Below are positions 55,855 to 64,000 of a DNA stretch of 64,000 nucleotides, in pieces. The notes beneath the pieces were generated by a model. It saw only the letters and a list, made by a program, of their open reading frames with translations, made no database searches and had not been told where the DNA came from. Made by a program: the position numbers and the translations under genes. Source of the DNA: Puniceibacterium confluentis (GTDB lineage: Bacteria > Pseudomonadota > Alphaproteobacteria > Rhodobacterales > Rhodobacteraceae). Where the stretch lies: the NCBI RefSeq assembly GCF_007923445.1, contig NZ_VOJI01000003.1, positions 62,001 through 126,000 on the forward strand, read 5' to 3'. Positions within the stretch are counted from its first letter, which is position 1, and every line of letters begins with the position of its first letter.

Positions 55855-56265
55855 TCGCGACCTAGCCCGGCGGGCGACTCCTGTGTCCATCGGATTACCC
55901 TTGTTGCATCCAGTTTTCTGGAAGCTTCCAGGGTAATCCGCTGTTACCCGGGAAGGATGGCTGGAGATTGTGCCAGAACATCCGGTGTTTTCCCGCCGCG
56001 CTGTCCTTTCAGCAAAACCAATCCTGAATCCGTCGCAACGACGCATGCGTGCGCGGTGGCGCGGCACCCATACCGTGTGCCGCCGCGATCCCCGGGGCCG
56101 GAGCCAACGCCCGGCTGCACTGCTTCGCCGCATTCGCGCCATCCAGAGGCCCTGCGCCCGACGGCATCGGCCTATGCGCCATTGCGGCGTCTGACAGGGC
56201 TCACCAATGGCCTTTGCTGATCCTGTGGAAATCGTGCAGCGCTCCTGACCGCGCGGAACCAGACC
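55855..56265. other. Spacer downstream of the receiver-like gene, with hairpins
   Basis: 411 bases between the 3' ends of the receiver-like gene and cmk. Apart from the inverted repeats at 55891-55949 I see no gene; the short frames here are Arg/Pro/Cys-rich and unconvincing. Confidence 0.45.
55891..55949. repeat. Overlapping inverted repeats (mutually exclusive hairpins)
   Basis: CGGATTACCC (55891-55900) pairs with GGGTAATCCG (55931-55940) around 30 bases that include the perfect palindrome CTGGAAGCTTCCAG (55918-55931). The same GGGTAA can instead pair with TTACCC at 55944-55949. The element lies between two convergent genes, so termination is the simplest role, although no U tract follows. 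Confidence 0.6.
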
Positions 56266-56880
56266 TCAGGTCGATCGGCGTGCAAGGTTGACAGCATCGA
56301 TGGCACGCGCAACCGCGGCGTCAATATCCATCTCGGATGTGTCGATCAGCACGGCGTCACGTGCCGGACGCAGCGGCGCCTCGGCGCGTCCCATGTCGCG
56401 GGCGTCGCGCTCCCTGACGTCGGCCAGAACCCGGTCGTAACTGGTGATCACCCCCGCGCCGGCCAGCTCGGCAAAACGCCGTTGCGCCCGCACCTCGGCG
56501 CTGGCGGTGACAAACAGCTTGGCTTCGGCCTCGGGGCAGATCACCGTGCCGATGTCGCGCCCATCCAGCACCGCACCGCCCGAACGCCGGGCAAAGGCGC
56601 GCTGGAAATCCACCAGTTCGGCGCGCACCTCGGGCATGACCGCGACCTTCGATGCGGCCTGCGCAACCGCGGGTGCGCGCAGATCCTCTGCGTCCAGGTC
56701 CTGCGCCATCAGGGCGCGGGCCGCGTCCAGGGCGGGCACACCATCCAGCATCCGGCGCCCGACGGCCCGGTACAGCAGCCCGGTGTCCAGATGCGCAAAG
56801 CCGAAGTGCTGCGCCACGGCTTTCGAGATCGTGCCCTTGCCCGCCGCCGCCGGTCCGTCAATTGCAATTGTGAATGCCAT
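56266..56880 (-). CDS. cmk: Cytidylate kinase
   Basis: 204 aa. The P-loop [11 protein letters not shown] is near residue 9. [28 protein letters not shown] and [25 protein letters not shown] are Cmk landmarks. It phosphorylates CMP and dCMP. It lies 7 bases after the small membrane-protein gene and forms an aroA-membrane protein-cmk transcript. Confidence 0.95.
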   Translation of the reverse strand: MAFTIAIDGPAAAGKGTISKAVAQHFGFAHLDTGLLYRAVGRRMLDGVPALDAARALMAQDLDAEDLRAPAVAQAASKVAVMPEVRAELVDFQRAFARRSGGAVLDGRDIGTVICPEAEAKLFVTASAEVRAQRRFAELAGAGVITSYDRVLADVRERDARDMGRAEAPLRPARDAVLIDTSEMDIDAAVARAIDAVNLARRST

Positions 56881-56887
56881 GCCTGTA

Positions 56888-57385
56888 CTACCCCTGCCCC
56901 GCTGCGCGCCCGGACCGGCGCAGACCCTGCGCGACGACTACGCCGACGGCACAGACCAGAGCCGCGTATTTGCCCATCGTCGACAGCGCCGCAAGTTCCA
57001 CCAGATGCGGGTCCAGCCGTTCGGCCCCGGCGCGCAGCAACTGGGCGACAAACATGTTTTCAAGCAGGTCGAGCAGGACATAGACCACTGCGGGCAGCAC
57101 CAGAACGCGCGCCCCGCCCGCCCGCGCCGCCAGCACGAGCACGGTCCCGAGCACCACCGGGAACACGGTGTCCAGCCACCGCACCTCGAGCAGGTAGACC
57201 GCCCGGCCCCGCGATGACAACGTCTCGAGATAGTGCCGAGCCGTTTCGGCGGAATAGCCGAGCACCCGCATGTCAATGGTCCAGAGCCCACCGGCCTCGG
57301 GAATCACCACCGTGTAGGTGTAGTAGCTGAGGGCAACAAACAGCGCAGCGGCAAGCGCGGCCAGCAGCGGCAGCGCGACCTTCAC
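56888..57385 (-). CDS. Conserved membrane protein of unknown function
   Basis: 165 aa from a GTG that overlaps the aroA stop (GTGA). About four membrane helices are visible: [49 protein letters not shown] and [15 protein letters not shown]. The frame upstream of the GTG is antisense or out of frame with aroA and not coding. Function unknown. Its place between aroA and cmk suggests co-transcription only. Confidence 0.75.
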   Translation of the reverse strand: MKVALPLLAALAAALFVALSYYTYTVVIPEAGGLWTIDMRVLGYSAETARHYLETLSSRGRAVYLLEVRWLDTVFPVVLGTVLVLAARAGGARVLVLPAVVYVLLDLLENMFVAQLLRAGAERLDPHLVELAALSTMGKYAALVCAVGVVVAQGLRRSGRAAGQG

Positions 57386-58734
57386 GTCTCGGTCCGCTCG
57401 ATCCGGGCGCCGAGGGCGCTCATCAAGGGCTCGAAAATCGGAAAGGAGGTGGCGATCGGGCCGCCATCGTCCACCGAAACCGGCTTTTGCGCCGCCATGC
57501 CGAGAATCAGGAACGACATCGCGATGCGGTGGTCCAGATGGCTCTGCACCGTCTCGCCGCCCGCCACACTGCCGGGGCCGCCGCCGGTGACGATCCACCA
57601 ATCCTCGCCCTCCTGCACGGCCACGCCGTTGGCGCGCAGACCCGAGGCCATGGCATCAATCCGGTCGCTTTCCTTGACCCGGAGTTCCTTGACGCCGCGC
57701 ATCACCGTGTCTCCGGTGGCAAAGGCCGCCACAACCGACAGCACGGGATATTCGTCGATCATCGAGGCGGCGCGTTCGGGCGGCACTTCGATGCCCTTCA
57801 TGTCGGGCGAAAAGCGCGCGCGCAGATCGGCGACCGGCTCGCCGCCTTCTTCGCGGAGGTTCTCGAAGGTGAGGTCCGCGCCCATGTCCTGCAACGTGGT
57901 AAACAGCCCGGCCCGGGTCGGGTTGAGGCCGATGTTGGGCACCAGCACGTCCGAGCCTTCGACCACGAGTGCCGCGCAGACCGGAAAGGCCGCAGAGCTG
58001 GGATCGCGGGGCACAACAATGGTCTGCGGTTTCAGCTCGGGCTGGCCCTGCAGGGTGATCACCCGGCCCTGGTCCGTGACTTCCGTCGAGATCACGGCGC
58101 CAAAGCCTGCCAGCATCCGTTCCGAATGGTCCCGCGTCGCTTCGCGTTCGATCACGACGGTTTCGCCCGGGGCGTTCAGCCCGGCCAGCAGCACCGCCGA
58201 TTTCACCTGCGCCGAAGGCACCGGGACCGTGTAGCGCACCGGCAGCGGGTCGCGCGCGCCGATCAGTGTCATCGGCAGCCGTCCGCCGGTGCGTCCATGG
58301 GACTGCGTTCCGAACAGCGCCAGCGGATCGGTGACCCGTGCCATCGGCCGCTTGTTGAGCGAGGCGTCGCCGGTAAAGGTCGCGGTGATGGCCGAGGTCG
58401 CCATCGCCCCCATGATCAGCCGTACCCCGGTGCCGGAATTGCCGCAGTCAATGACATTGTCGGGTTCACCAAAACCGCCCACACCGACACCCTGCACCGT
58501 CCAGACGCCCTGGCCATGGTCGGTGACCTCGGCGCCAAAGGCGCGCATGGCCCGGCCGGTGTCGATCACGTCCTGACCTTCCAGCAGTCCGGTAATGTGC
58601 GTCTCGCCCACCGCCATCGCGCCGAGGATCAGCGACCGGTGCGAGATCGACTTGTCGCCAGGCACATGCGCCTCGCCCTTCAGCGGGCCGGAACGGTGCG
58701 CGGTCATCGGGATCGGCGTGCCATGTGCAGACAT
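57382..58734 (-). CDS. aroA: 3-phosphoshikimate 1-carboxyvinyltransferase (EPSP synthase)
   Basis: 450 aa. [72 protein letters not shown] and [11 protein letters not shown] are EPSPS hallmarks. The overall sequence is closer to the Agrobacterium CP4-type enzyme than to E. coli AroA. The PEP-site motif is GNSGTG, whereas the glyphosate-tolerant CP4 enzyme has Ala (GNAATG). Sensitivity to glyphosate is therefore likely. GGAGAATT precedes the ATG. Confidence 0.95.
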   Translation of the reverse strand: MSAHGTPIPMTAHRSGPLKGEAHVPGDKSISHRSLILGAMAVGETHITGLLEGQDVIDTGRAMRAFGAEVTDHGQGVWTVQGVGVGGFGEPDNVIDCGNSGTGVRLIMGAMATSAITATFTGDASLNKRPMARVTDPLALFGTQSHGRTGGRLPMTLIGARDPLPVRYTVPVPSAQVKSAVLLAGLNAPGETVVIEREATRDHSERMLAGFGAVISTEVTDQGRVITLQGQPELKPQTIVVPRDPSSAAFPVCAALVVEGSDVLVPNIGLNPTRAGLFTTLQDMGADLTFENLREEGGEPVADLRARFSPDMKGIEVPPERAASMIDEYPVLSVVAAFATGDTVMRGVKELRVKESDRIDAMASGLRANGVAVQEGEDWWIVTGGGPGSVAGGETVQSHLDHRIAMSFLILGMAAQKPVSVDDGGPIATSFPIFEPLMSALGARIERTET

Positions 58735-58854
58735 CTGAAATTCTCCGTGGTTTGCGCGCCTGATAGCAATCCGCCGGCGTGGCGTCCATCATCGTGGCCT
58801 GGTATTCTGACGAATTACGCGAAACCGGCCGGACAGGCGGTCACCACCGGTCGC

Positions 58855-59568
58855 CTATAGTCGGCGGAAGGTCAGGTAATGCGGCACCCGACCCTCGCGC
58901 AACGCCTTTTGCTCGTAGCGTGTCGAAATCCAGTCGTCCCAGGGCTCGCGCCAGTCGGACGGTCCCTGGGCCAGCCACTCGAATCCGGCCTTCGGCACTT
59001 CCAGCAGTGTCTGGCGCACATAGTCGGGGATATCGGTCGCGACGCGGAATTCGGCGCCGGGCTTCAGGGCGCGGTGCAGCGGGACAAGGTATTCCTGGGT
59101 CACAAAGCGGCGGCGGTGATGGCGCTTTTTCGGCCAGGGATCGGGATAGAGCAGAAACGCCTTGTCAAAGGTGGATTCGGGCACGACATCAAACAGGTTG
59201 CGCACATCACCGGGATAGATCCGAAGATTGTCGACCTCCGCCTTGCGCACCTTTCCCAGCAGCATGGCGACGCCGTTGATGAAGGGTTCGCAGCCCACCA
59301 GACCGGTGCCGGGGCTGGCCGCCGCCTGATGCACCATGTGTTCGCCGCCACCAAAGCCGATCTCGAGCCACAGCGGCACCGCGCCGAACACGTCCGTAAG
59401 ATCAATGGCGGTGCGGTCGGGATTTTCTTCCCAGCTGACAGGCCCCGGGGACAGCGCCGCGAGATCCTCGTCCAGGTACACCTCCTGCGACGGGCGCAGG
59501 GTCTTGCCCTTGAAGCGACCATAGAAGTTGCGCCACGGGGCACCGGAAGGATGTGTGTCATTGTTCAT
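58855..59568 (-). CDS. trmB: tRNA (guanine-N7-)-methyltransferase TrmB
   Basis: 237 aa. LEIGFGGGEHM (SAM motif I), GCEPFINGVAMLL, NLRIYPGDVRNL, LLYPDPWPKKRHHRRRFV and the C-terminal TRYEQKALREGR are TrmB landmarks. It makes m7G46 in tRNA. The start is ATG 59568. It is on the same strand as metK and downstream of it, with a hairpin between them. Confidence 0.95.
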   Translation of the reverse strand: MNNDTHPSGAPWRNFYGRFKGKTLRPSQEVYLDEDLAALSPGPVSWEENPDRTAIDLTDVFGAVPLWLEIGFGGGEHMVHQAAASPGTGLVGCEPFINGVAMLLGKVRKAEVDNLRIYPGDVRNLFDVVPESTFDKAFLLYPDPWPKKRHHRRRFVTQEYLVPLHRALKPGAEFRVATDIPDYVRQTLLEVPKAGFEWLAQGPSDWREPWDDWISTRYEQKALREGRVPHYLTFRRL

Positions 59569-59709
59569 GCGCTGCCGTTTAAGGCCGCCCGGCGCGACGC
59601 GCAACCGGGCAGGATGCCGGTCCGGACGCCGGAGAGACGCAAAATGCGCAGATACAGGTGCCGGAATGGCGTCTGGGCAGGGGGTCGGCAGACCGCGCGC
59701 CGCAAACAG

Positions 59710-59737
59710 CAAGGGCGCCGCACTGGCGACGCCCTTG
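59710..59737 (-). terminator. Hairpin after metK
   Basis: CAAGGGCG (59710-59717) pairs with CGCCCTTG (59730-59737), 22 bases after the metK stop. The following bases are not U-rich, so termination would be weak. It may still separate metK from trmB. Confidence 0.55.
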
Positions 59738-59758
59738 CCGAATCTACTGCCAAATGGC

Positions 59759-60940
59759 TCAGACCGCCTTTTTCAGCGCCTCGACAAGATCGGTCCGCTC
59801 CCACGAGAAGCCGCCATCGGCTTCGGGCGCGCGGCCGAAATGGCCATAGGCCGACGTCCGTGCATAAATCGGCTTGTTCAGCTCGAGATGGGTGCGGATG
59901 CCGCGCGGGGTGAGGTCGATGACCTTGGGAATCGCCCGTTCGATCGCCGACGCTTCGACTTCGCCGGTGCCGTGGGTGTCGACATAGATCGACAGCGGCT
60001 TGGCCACGCCGATGGCATAGCTCAGCTGCACGGTGCAACGCCGCGCCATGCCCGCAGAAACGACGTTCTTGGCGAGGTAACGCGCCACATAAGCCGCCGA
60101 GCGGTCAACCTTGGTCGGATCCTTGCCGGAAAATGCACCGCCACCATGCGGCGCCGCGCCGCCGTAGGTGTCGACGATGATCTTGCGCCCGGTCAGTCCC
60201 GCGTCGCCGTCCGGGCCGCCGATCACGAAGACACCCGTCGGATTGACCCACCATTCGGTGGCTTCGTCAATCCAGCCGTCGGGAAGCACTTCCCGGATGT
60301 AGGGTTCGACAATCGCGCGGACATCGTCCGAGCTCTGGCGCTCGTCGGCGTGCTGTGTCGACAGCACGATCGAAGTCACCCCCACCGGTTTGCCGTTCTC
60401 GTAGCGCACAGACAGCTGCGACTTGGCATCCGGGCGCAGCAACGGCTCGGTGCCGTCCTTGCGCACTTCGGCCAGACGCCGCAGGATTGCGTGCGAGTAC
60501 TGGATGGGCGCGGGCATGAGCGCCTCTGTCTCGTTCGTCGCATAGCCGAACATGATGCCCTGATCGCCGGCGCCTTCATCACGATCACCGCCGCCGGTCA
60601 CGCCCTGGGCGATGTGGGCGGACTGTTCGTGCAGAAGGTTGGTGATTTCACAGGTCGCGTGGTGGAACTTGTCCTGCTCATAGCCGATGTCCTTGATGCA
60701 GGCCCGGGCAATATCCGGAACCGCCGCCATATAGGCGGACAGCTTGTCCTGATCGGTCAGGCCGACTTCGCCACCGATCACCACGCGGTTGGTGGTGGCG
60801 AACGTTTCGCAGGCGACGCGTGCCAACGGGTCTTCGGACAGAAAGGCGTCAAGAATTGCATCCGAAATCCGGTCACAGACCTTATCGGGATGCCCTTCCG
60901 AGACGGACTCGGAAGTGAAAATGTAGTTGTTACGCGACAT
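59759..60940 (-). CDS. metK: S-adenosylmethionine synthetase
   Basis: 393 aa. [16 protein letters not shown] (ATP site), [15 protein letters not shown], the P-loop-like [16 protein letters not shown] and SRNNYIF at the start match MetK. It makes SAM from methionine and ATP. Translation starts at ATG 60940 after GGAGCACTCCC, which lies inside the SAM/SAH riboswitch. Confidence 0.97.
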   Translation of the reverse strand: MSRNNYIFTSESVSEGHPDKVCDRISDAILDAFLSEDPLARVACETFATTNRVVIGGEVGLTDQDKLSAYMAAVPDIARACIKDIGYEQDKFHHATCEITNLLHEQSAHIAQGVTGGGDRDEGAGDQGIMFGYATNETEALMPAPIQYSHAILRRLAEVRKDGTEPLLRPDAKSQLSVRYENGKPVGVTSIVLSTQHADERQSSDDVRAIVEPYIREVLPDGWIDEATEWWVNPTGVFVIGGPDGDAGLTGRKIIVDTYGGAAPHGGGAFSGKDPTKVDRSAAYVARYLAKNVVSAGMARRCTVQLSYAIGVAKPLSIYVDTHGTGEVEASAIERAIPKVIDLTPRGIRTHLELNKPIYARTSAYGHFGRAPEADGGFSWERTDLVEALKKAV

Positions 60941-60943
60941 GGG

Positions 60944-60990
60944 AGTGCTCCGTTGATACCTGCCGTCACGCCAGGAAGCCGTTGTGACGG
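60944..60990 (-). promoter_or_regulatory. SAM/SAH riboswitch before metK
   Basis: The 5' leader reads CCGTCAC-AACGGCTTCCTGGC-GTGACGG, a 7-bp hairpin (60990 to 60963). A linker and GGAGCA (60951-60946), which doubles as the ribosome site, follow. This is the SAM/SAH riboswitch pattern known upstream of metK in Rhodobacterales. GCUUCC in the loop can pair with GGAGC to hide the ribosome site when the ligand binds, which would reduce MetK synthesis. Confidence 0.9.
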
Positions 60991-61035
60991 GATGTTTTAG
61001 GCTGACGCCGGGGATACGCTGCGTCAGCCGGAGGG

Positions 61036-62559
61036 TCAATCGGAATTGCGCCGCCGCCCCGCCAGGGCCCCTCCGGACAGCACGAGCAGCAGAATCAGTA
61101 CCGGAAGGTCGCCGAGGCGGCTGTACAACGTCGGCGCCAGCGCCGCCGGCAGCGGCAGATCCAGATAGCCCGCCTGCCCGAGCGGAATCTGGCCGAGGGT
61201 GCGGCCCGCACCGTCAATCACGGCGGAAACGCCGGTGTTGGCGGCGCGCAGCATCGGCAGACCCTGCTCGATCGCGCGGATTCGCGCCTGAGCAAGGTGT
61301 TGGTACGGTCCCGACCAGTCACCGAACCAGGCATCATTGGTGATCTGCAACAGCATGTCGGCGCGTCCCGGCACCCCATGCACATCCTGCGGAAACACCG
61401 CCTCGTAGCAGATCAGCGGCACGGCGCGGCCCAGCGGACCAAGATCCAGCAGCACAGGCCCCGGCCCGGCCGCAAATCCGCCATCCGCCCGTGCCGCAAG
61501 GCCAAGGATGTTGAACCTGGCAAACAGGCTGGCCCAGGGCATGTATTCGCCGAACGGGACAAGGTGATGCTTGTCGTACAGCTGCGTCACCGCGCCATCG
61601 GCGCCGGTCACCACCAGACTGTTGAAATAGGCGCCATTGTCTTCGCGCTGCACCCCGACCACCACCTGGGTTGCGGGGCCCGCGGCATCCGAGACCACCG
61701 CCAGAGCTTCGTCCGCATGGGCCAGCAGCATGGGCAGGGCCGTCTCCGGCCAGATGGTCATCGCCGGAACCGGGCGGCCCGCTGTCGGCGGCGCGGCGGT
61801 AAAGTCGACCTGACGCTCAAAGAACATCCGCGCCTTGTCACGATCCCACTTTTCCTCTTGCGGCGCGTTGGGCTGCACCAGACGCACCCAGGGCCGGGCG
61901 CTGTTGTCTTGTGGCGGCGGCGTCAGCCAGTGCCCGCCCGCCAGCAGCAAGGCGCCCAGCGCGACGGCACCTGTCATTGGCAGCACACGCCGGGTCACAA
62001 CGGCCTGTGCGCACAGGGCGGCGAGGGTCAGGGTCAGCAGGCCCAGTCCGTGCGGGCCGAACAGGGACACCCACTGAATTGCCGGCGACGGCGCCCAGAG
62101 ATAGGCCACATGCGCCCAGGGAAATCCGGTCAGGACATAGGCCCGCGCCAGTTCCGCAGCGGCCCAGAACGGCACCAGCGCCCAGACGCGGCCCACCTGA
62201 GCCGCCCCCCAGAAGGCCAGAGCCCAGAACAACGCCAGACCCGCGGCTATGCCGAACAACGCAAAGGGGGCCATCCAGCCCGTCGTCGCGGCATCGACCT
62301 GAAACGGTTCGACAATCCAGCCGAGCCCAAGACCGAAATACCCCAGACCAAAGGCCCATCCCGCCCCGATCCAGCCGTGTGGCATGATCCGGATCAGGGC
62401 AAAGACCGCAACCAGCCCCGGAAAGGCCAGCATCCAGAGATCGTAAGGTGCCTGCCCCAACGCAAAAATGCCGCCAGCAGCAATCGCCAGCGGCAGCCGA
62501 CTCCACTGCGGCAGATGCGCGGCCCGGACACGGGCCGCAGGCGGCGTAGTGTCAGACAC
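61036..62559 (-). CDS. lnt: Apolipoprotein N-acyltransferase
   Basis: 507 aa. About eight membrane helices precede a nitrilase-like domain with catalytic Glu in [12 protein letters not shown], Lys in [15 protein letters not shown] and Cys in [10 protein letters not shown], the Lnt catalytic set. It adds the third acyl chain to lipoproteins in the periplasmic leaflet. A GTG at 62559 is preferred (GAGG six bases upstream, 8-base overlap with corC); ATG 62580 is the alternative. The stop is about 45 bases before the metK riboswitch. Confidence 0.93.
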   Translation of the reverse strand: MSDTTPPAARVRAAHLPQWSRLPLAIAAGGIFALGQAPYDLWMLAFPGLVAVFALIRIMPHGWIGAGWAFGLGYFGLGLGWIVEPFQVDAATTGWMAPFALFGIAAGLALFWALAFWGAAQVGRVWALVPFWAAAELARAYVLTGFPWAHVAYLWAPSPAIQWVSLFGPHGLGLLTLTLAALCAQAVVTRRVLPMTGAVALGALLLAGGHWLTPPPQDNSARPWVRLVQPNAPQEEKWDRDKARMFFERQVDFTAAPPTAGRPVPAMTIWPETALPMLLAHADEALAVVSDAAGPATQVVVGVQREDNGAYFNSLVVTGADGAVTQLYDKHHLVPFGEYMPWASLFARFNILGLAARADGGFAAGPGPVLLDLGPLGRAVPLICYEAVFPQDVHGVPGRADMLLQITNDAWFGDWSGPYQHLAQARIRAIEQGLPMLRAANTGVSAVIDGAGRTLGQIPLGQAGYLDLPLPAALAPTLYSRLGDLPVLILLLVLSGGALAGRRRNSD

Positions 62560-63481
62560 GGCCCGCCTCGGCAGCGGCATTGGCGGCGGCGGCCGCAGCC
62601 GTGCCGGGGCTGCCGGGCATACGGACGCGCAACCGCTTGATCCGGCGCGGGTCAGCATCGACAACTTCGAATTCGACGCCGTCCGGATGCGGCACCATCT
62701 CCCCGCGAGCGGGCACATGTCCGGACAGCACAAAGACCAGACCGCCCAGGGTGTCGATTTCCTCGCCGTCGATATCGTCGTGATCGGTCAACTGCATGCC
62801 GATCTCGGCTTCGAACTCTTCCAGCGGCGTGGTGGCCAGCGCCAGATAGCAGCCGGATTTTTCCTGGGTAAAATTCTTGCCCTCGTCGGTGTCGTGCTCG
62901 TCCTCGATCTGTCCGACGACCTGTTCGATCAGATCTTCGATGGTGACGAGCCCGTCAACGCCGCCGTATTCGTCGATCACCAGCGCCATGTGACGCCGTT
63001 CGGTCTGCATCTTGGTCAGCAGCACGCCGATCGGCATCGAGGGCGGCACAAAAAGCAGCGGCCGCAGCATCTTCTTCAGGTCGAACTGGGTGTTCGCACC
63101 GTTGAAGCCATGCATCAGGGCAAAATCCTTGAGGTGCGCCATGCCCACCGGCGTGTCGAGCGTACCGCTGAACACCGGCAACCGCGTCATGCCGCTTTCC
63201 CGGAAGACCCTGACCAACTCGTCCTTGGAGATGCTGTCGGGCACCGAAACGATCTCGGCCCGTGGCACGGCCACATCCTCGACCCGCATCCGGCGCAGAT
63301 TTATCATCCCGTGCGTCGGCTGCGGAACAGAGCTCTGCACCTCGCCATTGACGTCGGGCGTCGCGCCCTCTCCGGGGGTCAGTACCCCCACGATCCGGCG
63401 GAAGAACCCCACCGACCTGTTATCCTGTTCCTCGTCCTGCGCGCTCTGCGCTGCGTTAGAAGAACCGTCGCTGTCGCCCAT
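62552..63481 (-). CDS. corC: CorC/hemolysin-like CBS-domain protein
   Basis: 309 aa. Two CBS domains (VPRAEIVSVPDSISKDELVR and IGVLLTKMQTERRHMALVID) and a CorC_HlyC domain (LGGLVFVLSGHVPARGEMVPH) are present; no membrane domain is seen. A role in Mg2+/Co2+ homeostasis or in partner transport is usually given. It belongs to the conserved ybeY-corC-lnt order. The Ala-rich C-terminus ([15 protein letters not shown]) is unusual but fits GC-rich coding. Confidence 0.93.
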   Translation of the reverse strand: MGDSDGSSNAAQSAQDEEQDNRSVGFFRRIVGVLTPGEGATPDVNGEVQSSVPQPTHGMINLRRMRVEDVAVPRAEIVSVPDSISKDELVRVFRESGMTRLPVFSGTLDTPVGMAHLKDFALMHGFNGANTQFDLKKMLRPLLFVPPSMPIGVLLTKMQTERRHMALVIDEYGGVDGLVTIEDLIEQVVGQIEDEHDTDEGKNFTQEKSGCYLALATTPLEEFEAEIGMQLTDHDDIDGEEIDTLGGLVFVLSGHVPARGEMVPHPDGVEFEVVDADPRRIKRLRVRMPGSPGTAAAAAANAAAEAGRV

Positions 63482-63536
63482 CTTATCCCTGTCCAAATCA
63501 GCAATGCGCCAGGCACTGCCGTTCCTTTTACGTCGT

Positions 63537-64000
63537 CTAGTCGTCCCTATATGGGTCGTCGATACCCATTTTGCCAAGTATGGCGGTCTCATGCCCCTCC
63601 ATTAACGTGGCATCGCCGTCACGGACATGATCATACCCCAGCAAATGCAAAATTCCGTGCACGATCAGGTGCGACACATGGTCAGGCATGGATTTGCCCG
63701 ATTCTGCGGCTTCGCGCGCGCAGGTGTCCCAGGAAATGGCAATGTCGCCAAGGCTTTCGGGGTCGGCCTCGGATCCTGGCGGCGCGTCGTCGGGTGCCGC
63801 GCCCTCGACTTCGGCCGACAGGTCCCAGGCCGGCCAGCTGAGAACGTTGGTCGGTGTCGGCTTGCCCCGAAAATCGGCGTTCAGGGTCGCGATGCGGGCA
63901 TCGTCGCATGCCAGCACCGCAATGTCGTACTGTCCGGGGTCAAGGTTCAGGTGATTCAGGGCCGCACGGGCCGCCGTTTCGGCCAATGCGTCCAGACCCA
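63537..64000 (-). CDS. ybeY: Endoribonuclease YbeY (5' end cut by window)
   Basis: About 154 codons are present. The zinc motif HLIVHGILHLLGYDH holds the three His, and VLSWPAWDL and GDIAISWDTCARE match the fold. YbeY processes 16S rRNA and supports ribosome quality control. The N-terminus is missing: relatives have about 15 more residues upstream, and the frame runs off the edge at 64000. It lies 55 bases upstream of corC. Confidence 0.95.
   Translation of the reverse strand, partial: GLDALAETAARAALNHLNLDPGQYDIAVLACDDARIATLNADFRGKPTPTNVLSWPAWDLSAEVEGAAPDDAPPGSEADPESLGDIAISWDTCAREAAESGKSMPDHVSHLIVHGILHLLGYDHVRDGDATLMEGHETAILGKMGIDDPYRDD

Noticed and set aside
1-64000. CRISPR array
   Set aside because: No regularly spaced direct repeats were seen on reading. 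The repeats found are isolated palindromes.
44739-64000. attR copy of the tRNA-Trp 3' end
   Set aside because: I looked for another copy of the tRNA 3' segment around GGTTCGAGTCC and saw none, so no island boundary is claimed.

Overview
The window is GC-rich and densely coded, and it looks like a chromosomal segment from an alphaproteobacterium of the Rhodobacterales (roseobacter group). The evidence is the aroA, cmk, rpsA, ihfB, lapA, trpF neighbourhood, a SAM/SAH-type riboswitch directly before metK, a DUF3572 gene beside a PleD-like gene, a GAAC-N7-GAAC SOS box, and the protein sequences themselves. No CRISPR array, intact insertion sequence or prophage was seen. The left edge cuts a tRNA-Gln and the right edge cuts ybeY.

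0-10.3 kb: a tad (type IVb pilus) locus on the minus strand, in transcription order flp, cpaB, tadG-like, two tadE-like genes, cpaE/tadZ, cpaF/tadA, tadB, tadC. A luxR-type regulator is divergent from flp across a 530-bp, comparatively AT-rich regulatory region. The secretin (cpaC), prepilin peptidase (cpaA) and tadD are not in the window.

10.3-19.0 kb: a signalling block. An H-NOX-like protein that has lost the proximal heme histidine and the YxSxR motif is translationally coupled to an HNOBA-GGDEF diguanylate cyclase. A PleD-like cyclase whose first receiver has lost its phosphoacceptor Asp follows 3.6 kb away. Both cyclases keep intact GGDEF/GGEEF and I-site motifs, so their catalytic ends look active while their input ends look non-canonical. 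Next is a module of a four-EF-hand exported protein, an ECF sigma factor, a short anti-sigma candidate and a Spy/CpxP-like protein.

19-45 kb: mostly metabolic genes. They include NUDIX and aldo/keto reductase genes, modABC (molybdate uptake), an SOS-boxed imuA-like gene without imuB/dnaE2, a divergent NmrA/HxlR redox pair with a palindromic operator, pcaB, an alcohol dehydrogenase with an enolase-superfamily enzyme, an acyl-CoA ligase, an ABC exporter, an MFS transporter, metG, a sulfotransferase, an FKBP, a haloacid dehalogenase/hydrolase/dehydratase cluster and pcaD.

44.7-45.1 kb: tRNA-Trp is followed by what reads as a frameshifted C-terminal remnant of a tyrosine recombinase, the trace of an old integration.

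45-64 kb: mainly housekeeping genes: an SRAP peptidase, a methyltransferase, a 5'-nucleotidase, pyrD, trpF, lapA, ihfB, rpsA, cmk, aroA, trmB, metK with its riboswitch, lnt, corC and partial ybeY. A plus-strand gene of unknown function with a receiver-like C-terminus sits between cmk and rpsA.

The most promising candidate for an undescribed system is the apparently heme-less H-NOX/HNOBA-GGDEF pair together with the non-phosphorylatable PleD-like cyclase. All functional statements come from reading motifs; no database search or structure prediction was run.
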